Assembly (NCBI GenBank): GCA_035416745.1 | Contig: DAOLNV010000068.1 | Coordinates: forward strand, 3,737-32,711 | Origin: Candidatus Hydrogenedentota bacterium | GTDB taxonomy: Bacteria > Hydrogenedentota > Hydrogenedentia > Hydrogenedentales > SLHB01 | Direction of reading: 5' to 3' | Length of the DNA: 28,975 nt | Part shown: positions 1 to 6,265 of the stretch, piece after piece | Layout: every line of letters starts with the position of its first letter | Numbering within the stretch: position 1 is the stretch's first letter | Made by a program: the position numbers and the translations under genes | The notes under the pieces: model-generated | What the model was told of the DNA's origin: nothing | The model's input: only the letters and a program-made list of their open reading frames with translations | Database searches by the model: none

Positions 1-1277
1 CCGGGCGCCGTCGCTTTTGCGGCGGCGAGCAACATCTGGGCCTGTTCGCGCTCTCCGGTCCCCAGGTGCTTGACGAGACGGTTCACATAGACCGCGACAA
101 AGGCCTCTTTGTCGGCTGCTTCCCAGATCTCCCGCGGGAGCGCGGCCTTATACTCCGTGACAAGGTCCACGCATCGGGATAACGTAGCCGTGTAGTCGGG
201 ACGCGACTGCAGGGATTGCAGGTAGCAGCCGAGGGCTGCGCCTGTGTCGCCCTCGGCTTCGGCAAGCAAGCCAAGGTGGTAGAACGAGCTGAAACCGCCC
301 GTGCCGCGGACAAGCTCCCGCCGGGCGCCGGCCTGCAGCGCCGTGACGAATGCCTGGCGTGCGCGGGCCACGTCGCCGAGCATCAAGTACATGTAGCCCA
401 GGGCGTGGGGAAAATCGGCCCAGCAAGTAGCCGGATGGCCCATTGCCCGGTGCCGTTCGAGGAGATCACGGCCCTCGCGATAGCGCTCGAGATTGGCGTA
501 AGCATAGGCAAGACATGTCAGGAGATCGATGAGCACATCTTCGGAAACCGTGCGCCGGTTCCGCCCTGTTGGAAGAGACGCCCCGGCGAACGTCATGCTT
601 GCGAGGGCTTCCTCAAACGCGCGAACCGCCTCGCCGTATTCTTTTCGGCAGAAGTCGGCCTTGCCTAATTGGTAAAGGTAATACTCGTCACCGGGGTGAT
701 TCTCCAACTCGCGCAGGAGAATACGGCGGTTTCGGTCTATTCGAGCCAGGAGCGCATCCCTGTCTTCGTACCCGGAATGGAGGTATTGCAGGCCGGTGGG
801 GGCCTGCCGCGCTTCGCCCTCGAGCGGCACGAGCTGTTCATGGATAGCGCCCTCGAACACGAAACGGTCGCGGCGGAAGAACTTGGGCGAAATGGATATC
901 TCCTCGCGCATATGCCCGCCTTCGCGGACGCCGCTGAGTATCTCCACCGTCCCCACTGTGTTGGAGGAATGCTCGTTCGCGAAGCGCTCGAGCAGGCCGC
1001 GGGCCAAGCCGGGGTTGACGAGCCGGTGATCCGCGTCGGCCACGAGGACATAGTCTCCCGTAGCCATTTTCAGGGAGTGGTTCCGGGCACGGGCGAAATC
1101 GTCTTGCCATGTGAACGCGTACACGTTGGGGGTGTATTGGGTGGCGCGCGCGACTGTTTGATCCGTTGATCCCGTATCGACGAGCACGATTTCATCGACG
1201 GCGGGCTGCAACGATTCCAGGCAGCCGGGGAGCATGCTTTCCTCGTTCCGCACAATCAGAGCCGCGCTGATTTTCAC
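1..1277 (-). CDS. Glycosyltransferase family 2 / TPR fusion protein (partial, runs off the left edge)
   Basis: The reading frame opens with GTG at 1277, preceded by a GAGGAGAG ribosome binding site, and stays open to base 1, so the C-terminus is missing. The N-terminus is a typical GT-A fold of family 2: an ISAALIVRNEE start, VDTGSTD near residue 35, the DDFARARN signature near residue 59 and a DAD metal/nucleotide-sugar motif at about residues 81-83 (followed by H rather than the usual E). After about residue 170 the sequence becomes helical with TPR-like segments (for example YYLYQLGKADF followed by EAVRAFEEAL). The family transfers a sugar from a nucleotide donor; the acceptor is unknown. 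It lies just downstream of a flagellin gene and resembles the protein at 4131-5540, so a role in flagellin modification is possible but inferred only from position. Confidence 0.85.
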   Translation of the reverse strand, partial: MKISAALIVRNEESMLPGCLESLQPAVDEIVLVDTGSTDQTVARATQYTPNVYAFTWQDDFARARNHSLKMATGDYVLVADADHRLVNPGLARGLLERFANEHSSNTVGTVEILSGVREGGHMREEISISPKFFRRDRFVFEGAIHEQLVPLEGEARQAPTGLQYLHSGYEDRDALLARIDRNRRILLRELENHPGDEYYLYQLGKADFCRKEYGEAVRAFEEALASMTFAGASLPTGRNRRTVSEDVLIDLLTCLAYAYANLERYREGRDLLERHRAMGHPATCWADFPHALGYMYLMLGDVARARQAFVTALQAGARRELVRGTGGFSSFYHLGLLAEAEGDTGAALGCYLQSLQSRPDYTATLSRCVDLVTEYKAALPREIWEAADKEAFVAVYVNRLVKHLGTGEREQAQMLLAAAKATAP

Positions 1278-1481
1278 CGCGATCTCTCCTCTCGTGGTCG
1301 TTCGTCTGGAGTAGAACAACCATCATAGGGAGTCAGACAAGCCGGGTCAAAGACAGAGCGCCTTGGTAGCCGGAACCCGAGCCGTGGGGGAAGTCATCAG
1401 GAAGAGCGGTGCATCCGCGATTTTCGAGCGTATGCGTTTCACCGGGCGGCCCGGGCTGGCAGGCGTGCCCGAAGAACGGTC

Positions 1482-1533
1482 TACGGCCCGGAACGGGCTC
1501 CTGGCTTGCCCAGGAACCCGCTGCCGGGCCGTA
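1482..1533 (-). terminator. Long hairpin downstream of flagellin 1
   Basis: A perfect 10-base inverted repeat (1482-1491 and 1524-1533) encloses a second pair of arms (CGGGCTCCTGG and CCAGGAACCCG, one mismatch), giving one long stem-loop about 40 bases after the flagellin stop. There is no clear T-tract on the minus strand, so it may work as a terminator, an mRNA 3' stabiliser, or both. The rest of 1278-1575 shows no gene. Confidence 0.55.
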
Positions 1534-1575
1534 AGTGAGTCTATCTCAGGTAGCTCGAATGGATCGGGGCGAGAC

Positions 1576-2391
1576 CTATCCGAGCAGCTGTAACGCTGTC
1601 TGCGGCACCAAGTTTGCCTGGGCCAGCACTGAGGTGCCCGCGCTGATGAGAATCTGGGTCCGGGTGTATTCGGTCGTTACACGGGCGAAATCCGCGTCAC
1701 GAATGGCGCTTTCCGCGGACGCCGAGTTCTCTTCCTGGATGGCCAGGGTGTTGATAGTGAACTCGAGGCGGTTCTGGATAGCGCCGAGCGTGGCGCGCAG
1801 CGACGAAACGCTGTTGATGGCCGCATCAAGCGTGCTGAGGGCCGATACGGCGCCGTCCATGGTCGATACCGACACGGCGTTGACTCCCAGGTCCGAGGCT
1901 CCCGCACCCGACAGAGCGATCAGGAGCGTCTGGCCAGCTTGCGCGCCGGCTTGGAGGGTGACGGTCTGCGCGGCGCTGAGCACGCGCAATCCGTTGAACT
2001 CGGTGTCGGTCGCGATGTCGTCGATCTGCTCGAGCAACTGAGAAACCTCAGCCTGCAGAGCGGCCCGGTTCGAGGTACTCATGGTACCGTTGGCCGACTG
2101 GACCGCCAGTTCGCGAATACGCTGGAGAATGTTGGTGGCTTCGCTGAGGGCGCCCTCCGCGGTCTGCACCAGGCTCACGCCGTCCTGCGCATTGCGTTGC
2201 GCCACCTGTGTGCCGCGAACCACGGAGTTGAATCCTTCGGCGATGGCAAGACCGGCCGCGTCATCGCTCGCCCGGTTGATGCGAAGTCCGCTCGACAGTT
2301 GTTCGAGCGCCTTGTTGAGTTGCGACGTTGACCGCGACAACACGCGGGATGCGTTCAAAGCCGCGATATTGGTGTTAATCCTGAGTCCCAT
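1576..2391 (-). CDS. fliC: Flagellin (short, D0/D1 only)
   Basis: A 271-residue flagellin, the subunit of the flagellar filament. The start at 2391 follows an AAGGAGG ribosome binding site by 8 bases and gives the canonical N-terminus MGLRINTNIAALNA; the longer open frame upstream has no flagellin character. The conserved N-terminal D0/D1 block (LSSGLRINRASDDAAGLAIAEG, VQTAEGALSEATNILQR, RELAVQSANGT, then TEFNGLRVLS) runs directly into the C-terminal D1/D0 block (LGAIQNRLEFTINTL, ESAIRDADFA, QILISAGTSVLAQAN, VPQTALQLLG). The variable D2/D3 domain is essentially absent. It is transcribed alone: a σ28-like promoter lies far upstream (2963-2990) and a hairpin lies downstream. It is a close paralogue of the flagellin at 3187-4005 and is about one residue shorter. 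Confidence 0.97.
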   Translation of the reverse strand: MGLRINTNIAALNASRVLSRSTSQLNKALEQLSSGLRINRASDDAAGLAIAEGFNSVVRGTQVAQRNAQDGVSLVQTAEGALSEATNILQRIRELAVQSANGTMSTSNRAALQAEVSQLLEQIDDIATDTEFNGLRVLSAAQTVTLQAGAQAGQTLLIALSGAGASDLGVNAVSVSTMDGAVSALSTLDAAINSVSSLRATLGAIQNRLEFTINTLAIQEENSASAESAIRDADFARVTTEYTRTQILISAGTSVLAQANLVPQTALQLLG

Positions 2392-2962
2392 AGCTTTTCC
2401 TCCTTGAGTGACGAATCTGCGCATCCATGCGCATCCGCCCATACCCAGCCTTTTCGCCGTGACAGCGTGTCCCAAACACCGCCCCGTGACAATATTAGAA
2501 AAGGCCCGGTGCGCGCCTTTCGGCGCGATTGTTGCCGGAAATTGACGGTCAGCAAACCGGCCTGCTGTGGCCGCACGAAGCTCCTTGGCCGCATCCGCAT
2601 GACAACGCCCGGTCCGCGCCTCTTGCACGGTCGGCGTTGCTTTCGCTGCTCCTGTCCCGGGAGAGCGGTCTCAGAAGACACTGACCCACTGAGGAGAGTC
2701 CCCTGGGTTTCAAGAAACCCTTCCCCTGCTCGAGTTTCGTGACCTCTGATTGGGCGGCGGCTAAGGCATGAAGCGCATCGGCTCCGGCCTTCGTTTGGCC
2801 CCATTCAACTGGCTGGCGCGCCCTACGGATTGCCCTTCCGGCGGTCTCCGTTAGAGCTTCTTGGCAGAACACGGGTAAACCGAGAATCTCCCGTGGTCGG
2901 AAAGCATGTTCCCCTCAGGATAATCTCCCCGGGCCCGGCGCATTCCGCCGTTGTCGTTCGAA
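2392..2962 (-). other. Long untranslated leader of flagellin 1
   Basis: About 565 bases separate the predicted σ28 transcription start (about 2956) from the flagellin ATG at 2391. No convincing gene lies in it. On the minus strand it contains a perfect 6-base stem capped by a GAAA tetraloop (2512-2527) followed by a short pyrimidine run, a smaller hairpin at about 2704-2719, and an 18-codon open frame (2851-2907, ATG after GAGGGGAAC). A 107-codon GTG frame (2549-2872) also exists but has no recognisable family and ends in low-complexity Arg/Ser/Cys-rich sequence. Confidence 0.45.
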
Positions 2963-2990
2963 TTATCGGCAACCTTAACCGATAACTTTA
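2963..2990 (-). promoter_or_regulatory. σ28 (FliA)-type promoter of flagellin 1
   Basis: On the minus strand the sequence reads TAAA (2990-2987), 16 bases, then GCCGATAA (2970-2963), which matches the flagellar sigma factor consensus except for one extra spacer base. The spacing is identical in the promoter of the second flagellin, which supports both calls. A 7-base inverted repeat (TTATCGG / CCGATAA, at 2979-2985 and 2963-2969) overlaps the promoter. The stretch just upstream (2991-3115) is AT-rich, unlike its surroundings. Confidence 0.8.
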
Positions 2991-3109
2991 GCATTTTTTT
3001 TGAGAAACGATGTTTTTTTCGATATATGCGGGTAGGGCGGGAAAATCAGACCGGGTATTTTCTGTACAAGTCTAACAATTTTAAGAGTTTGAGCGCGACG
3101 CATTTATCA

Positions 3110-3142
3110 AACGAAAAGGCCGCGCTGGCGCCAGCGCGGCCC
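3110..3142 (-). terminator. Rho-independent terminator of flagellin 2
   Basis: A perfect 24-base palindrome (3118-3141, arms GGCCGCGCTGGC / GCCAGCGCGGCC) is followed on the minus strand by TTTTCGTTT. It lies about 45 bases after the stop codon of the flagellin at 3187-4005 and separates it from the next flagellin promoter. Confidence 0.88.
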
Positions 3143-3186
3143 GAAATCAACGGGGGTATGAACCGTTCAGACAGCCCTCACGGGGA

Positions 3187-4005
3187 TTATCCGCCCAACA
3201 ATTGAAGCGCGGTCTGAGGCACAATATTGGCCTGGGCGAGGACCGCGGTCCCCGCGCTGACCAGTATCTGGGTGCGTGTGAATTGGATTGTCTCGGTGGC
3301 GATATCCGCGTCGCGCAGGGCGCTGTCGGAGGCAGACGCGTTCTCTTCCGTGATTGCCAGGCTGTTCATGGTGAACTCAAGCCGGTTTTGCACGGCGCCG
3401 AACGTAGCGCGCAGCTGACTGACGCTCTGGATGGCTGCATCCAGGGTGGAGAGACAGGAAACGGCGCCCTCCATCGTCGAGAGAGAGACTCCGTTCACCC
3501 CCAAGTTGACCGTCGAGGCGCCTGCCACAGCGATTTCGATGGTCTGGCCGGCCCGGAAACCTGCCTGCAGGGTAATCGTTTGAGCGGCACTGAGCACGCT
3601 CAGTCCGTTGAATTCCGTGTCGAATGCGATATCGTCGAGCTGCTGCAACAGCTGATTGACCTCGAGGTCGAGGGACATCCGGTTGGCCGTGCTCTGGGTG
3701 CCGTTTGCGGCTTGCACGGCGAGTTCGCGCATGCGCTGCAAGATGTTGGTGGCCTCGCTCAGCGCGCCTTCAGCCGTCTGAACGAGGCTGATCCCGTCCT
3801 GCGAGTTCCGCTGGGCCACCGCGGACCCGCGAATGACGGTGCGGAATCCTTCTGAGATGGCCAGACCGGCTGCGTCGTCGGCAGCGCGGTTGATGCGGAG
3901 CCCGCTCGCGAGGCGTTCGAGGGATGTGTTGAGTTCCTTTGTGGTTCGTCGAAGTGTGCGGGCGGCGTTGAGGGCCGCAATGTTGGTGTTGATCCGAAGA
4001 CCCAT
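3187..4005 (-). CDS. fliC: Flagellin (second copy, short D0/D1 type)
   Basis: A 272-residue flagellin, paralogous to the one at 1576-2391 and alike over the whole length. The start at 4005 lies 9 bases after GGAGG and gives MGLRINTNIAALNA. The N-terminal block (LASGLRINRAADDAAGLAISEG, VQTAEGALSEATNILQRMRELA) and the C-terminal block (FGAVQNRLEFTMNSL, ALRDADIA, QILVSAGTAVLAQAN, VPQTALQLLGG) are complete, with only a short connector, so the filament protein lacks large surface domains. Residue 184 is a cysteine (GAVSCLSTLD), where the other copy has alanine; cysteine is rare in flagellins. It has its own σ28-like promoter at 4084-4111 and a strong terminator at 3118-3141, so it is probably monocistronic. 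Confidence 0.97.
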   Translation of the reverse strand: MGLRINTNIAALNAARTLRRTTKELNTSLERLASGLRINRAADDAAGLAISEGFRTVIRGSAVAQRNSQDGISLVQTAEGALSEATNILQRMRELAVQAANGTQSTANRMSLDLEVNQLLQQLDDIAFDTEFNGLSVLSAAQTITLQAGFRAGQTIEIAVAGASTVNLGVNGVSLSTMEGAVSCLSTLDAAIQSVSQLRATFGAVQNRLEFTMNSLAITEENASASDSALRDADIATETIQFTRTQILVSAGTAVLAQANIVPQTALQLLGG

Positions 4006-4083
4006 GGCTCATATCCTCCGTGATATTTGCGCCTTTGCATCCGTGCATCGGCTTTCGAGCCTCAGTGAGAGGCTCTGGTGTGT

Positions 4084-4111
4084 GTATCGGCAGCCCCAAG
4101 CGAATTCTTTA
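4084..4111 (-). promoter_or_regulatory. σ28 (FliA)-type promoter of flagellin 2
   Basis: The minus strand reads TAAA (4111-4108), 16 bases, then GCCGATAC (4091-4084). Only the last base of the -10 element departs from consensus. The predicted start is near 4077, leaving a leader of about 70 bases before the ATG at 4005. The promoter begins just 20 bases after the stop of the preceding glycosyltransferase. Confidence 0.78.
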
Positions 4112-4130
4112 GCACGCGGGCATAGGGCGC

Positions 4131-5540
4131 TCAGGGGTTTCCTGCCCGGTTACGCACTTTTTGAAGGTTGGCCAGCGCCCCGTGATGGGAAGGCTCGAGC
4201 GCCAGGCACTGTTCGAAGGCGGCCGCGGCCTCGCTGTAACGCATTTCTTTCATCAGGACGACGCCGAGATTGTTGTACCCTGCCGGGCTGCCCAGCCGGC
4301 CGGCCCGCGTGAAGTGCGTCTTGGCGTCTTCCAGGCGCTCGTCGTAGAAGTACAGTTCTCCCAAGGCATTATGGACATTGGCAACGCAGGCGCGCTCGTC
4401 GATCAGCCGCTGCAACACGTCGCGCGCTTCTTGACGGCGCTCGAGCCGCAGCATCTGATGGATGTACAGGCGCAGGCAGTCGTGGCTGTCCGGCCGCGCT
4501 TGCAGAGCTTTCTTCGAAGCTTCCGCCGCCTGGGCAAAATCGCCGTGCCCTTCCAAAGCAATGCTCAGGTACCGGTATCCGTCCATCCAATTGGGATTTG
4601 TTTTGAGGGCGTTTTGAAAGCTCTCGATAGCGGCCGGCCACTGCTTTTGATCCAGGTAGATGACGCCCAGATTACGCCAGGCGCTCGAGAGCCCGGGATC
4701 GATGCGCAAGGCCAGCAACAGGGCTTTCTTGCCCTCTTCGGAGCGTTTCGCGAGGTGCAAAACGCCGCCTAGATCGCGAAGAACGGGAGCATTCGACGGG
4801 TCCAATTGCAAGGCTTCGCGGTAGGCTCCCGCGGCCTTCTCGTACTCGCCCACCTCCGCGTACTGATTGCCCAGTTCCACGTATCCTTTGGGGTCCAAGG
4901 GTTCTTGGGCCACCTTTTCATGCCCCAGACGCAGATACATCTCCTGCTTCTTCCGTGTGTGCTCGAGCCCTCGGATGTGAGGGTAGTGATGGATGGGGAC
5001 GTTGCAGGGGCTTATCTCGATGCGAGCCCGGACGAGTGACGGCTCGACCAATTCATGCACCTTTCCCTCGAAGCGCACTCCGGCGTTAGCGGGAAACAAG
5101 CGCACTTTTCTGCTCGGGTGCCAGCCTTCGAACCCCCGCGCGTGCGGATCGTCCGGCGCGCACGGATGAAAGTCGGCTATATTGGTGGCATTGGTGTAGT
5201 TGCGCGTGGTGAATTCATACGCAAAGGCCGCGGGTCCTTTGGCTATGCGTTTGATGGCGGGGATATCCTCTTTCGCGATTCGTTCATCGGCGTCAAGGAC
5301 TAAAATCCAGTCCTTGGAACACATTCGCAGCGATTCGTTCCGTGCCGCGCCAAAATCGTCGCACCACAGATAGCCGATAACGCGTGCGCCATGGCGGTGC
5401 GCAATTTCCAGGGTCTCATCGCCGGAGCCCGTGTCCACGATGCAGATTTCGTCCACGAGACTCCGAACGGATTCCAGACACTCCTCAAGTACCTGGCCCT
5501 CGTCTTTCACGATCATGGCCAGGGAGATCGTACTTCCCAC
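4131..5540 (-). CDS. Glycosyltransferase family 2 / TPR fusion protein
   Basis: A 469-residue protein with a GT-A family 2 domain at about residues 1-210 (ISLAMIVKDEG start, VDTGSGDET near 35, DDFGAARNES near 61, DADE metal/nucleotide-sugar motif at 83-86) and TPR repeats at about 215-460 (for example YVELGNQYAEVGEYEKAAGAY, then AWRNLGVIYLDQKQWPAAIE, then GYNNLGVVLMKEMRYSEAAA). No signal peptide or membrane segment is visible, so it should be cytoplasmic. The GTG start at 5540 follows GAGG by about 7 bases and lies 2 bases after the stop of the upstream gene, implying translational coupling. Architecture of this kind is common among protein and surface-polymer glycosyltransferases with a TPR acceptor-binding module. 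The neighbouring flagellins make flagellin a candidate acceptor, which is inference. Confidence 0.9.
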   Translation of the reverse strand: MGSTISLAMIVKDEGQVLEECLESVRSLVDEICIVDTGSGDETLEIAHRHGARVIGYLWCDDFGAARNESLRMCSKDWILVLDADERIAKEDIPAIKRIAKGPAAFAYEFTTRNYTNATNIADFHPCAPDDPHARGFEGWHPSRKVRLFPANAGVRFEGKVHELVEPSLVRARIEISPCNVPIHHYPHIRGLEHTRKKQEMYLRLGHEKVAQEPLDPKGYVELGNQYAEVGEYEKAAGAYREALQLDPSNAPVLRDLGGVLHLAKRSEEGKKALLLALRIDPGLSSAWRNLGVIYLDQKQWPAAIESFQNALKTNPNWMDGYRYLSIALEGHGDFAQAAEASKKALQARPDSHDCLRLYIHQMLRLERRQEARDVLQRLIDERACVANVHNALGELYFYDERLEDAKTHFTRAGRLGSPAGYNNLGVVLMKEMRYSEAAAAFEQCLALEPSHHGALANLQKVRNRAGNP

Positions 5541-5542
5541 TC

Positions 5543-5890
5543 CTATTCCTCAATGTCGCTGGGATTGTTTGACGGAAGCGTTGCGGTGTCGTTCGCACCG
5601 CCTTGCTTGGTGCGGGCAGAGGTATCGGGCGCACGGTCCACCGCGCCCGCTGCCACCAGCGCCTCAAAGGTCTCTCGATCAACCACATCCCCGCTGGTGA
5701 CCACCCGGGTGGACATGTTCACCGTGACGGCAAACTGCCGGATGGGTTTGCCGCGCCTCTGCAGGATAGCGCCCTTCTTCATCATATCGAATTCGATGCG
5801 GTAAAAGGCAGGTTTCTGCGCACCCGGCATCTCGCCACTGCGCAGGTGCGGGGGCACGTCGCTAAGCTTGTCTTTTCTCTGAAACCACAC
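5543..5890 (-). CDS. Hypothetical protein coupled to the glycosyltransferase
   Basis: A 115-residue protein I do not recognise. The GTG start at 5890 has AGGAG 9 bases upstream, and the stop is 2 bases before the GTG of the glycosyltransferase, so the two are very likely cotranscribed and coupled. The first ~90 residues look folded, with alternating charged and hydrophobic residues (AFYRIEFDMMKKGAILQRRG, then FAVTVNMSTRVVTSGDVVDR, then TFEALVAAGAV). The last ~25 are polar and probably disordered. No signal peptide, membrane helix or cysteine is seen. It could be a small partner of the glycosyltransferase. Confidence 0.7.
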   Translation of the reverse strand: MWFQRKDKLSDVPPHLRSGEMPGAQKPAFYRIEFDMMKKGAILQRRGKPIRQFAVTVNMSTRVVTSGDVVDRETFEALVAAGAVDRAPDTSARTKQGGANDTATLPSNNPSDIEE

Positions 5891-6265
5891 GTACGGGAAC
5901 TCCTGTCACGCCTCGAAGGGCAACTTATACTCGCGTTATTTTACCACGCAATGGAAAAGACGAACAATGCCGGAGTTTCGTCCGTCCAACGATGGCTATC
6001 CCCGTCAAGAGAGACTGGCTCAAGGGCCCTCGACGGGCCTGATTCCGAATGAAGGAAGGCGGGCTTCGAAAAGTCCCCTGGCTTCAGTGAACCGAGCCAA
6101 GCCGGTTGTCGCCCAAACGCATTGAATTGAAAAGGCTGAACCGTGTTGTGCTGCGGGCTTCCAGGCTGCACCCGAGAAGAGGCACGATGCCGCTCCCGCA
6201 AGAACATGCGGACAATCCAAGCAGGCCTTTCTTGATTGTGACTCAGTACGCCAGCTTCTTACGGG
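5891..6265. other. Intergenic region between the arylsulfatase end and the glycosyltransferase operon
   Basis: No convincing gene is present. The open frames here are short and show no family character. It should contain the 3' end of the sulfatase transcript and a promoter for the 5890-4131 genes. A small GGCCC / GGGCC hairpin lies at 6025-6039, and an AT-rich patch at about 5925-5945 could be a -10 region, but I found no well-spaced promoter. Confidence 0.4.

Noticed and set aside
2549..2872. A 107-codon GTG frame in the flagellin 1 leader, minus strand
   Set aside because: The first part looks helical, but the end is Arg/Ser/Cys-rich, no ribosome binding site is clear and no family is recognised.
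2951..3205. An 84-codon plus-strand frame over the σ28 promoter and terminator
   Set aside because: It covers the flagellin promoter, the AT-rich region and the terminator palindrome, with no domain.
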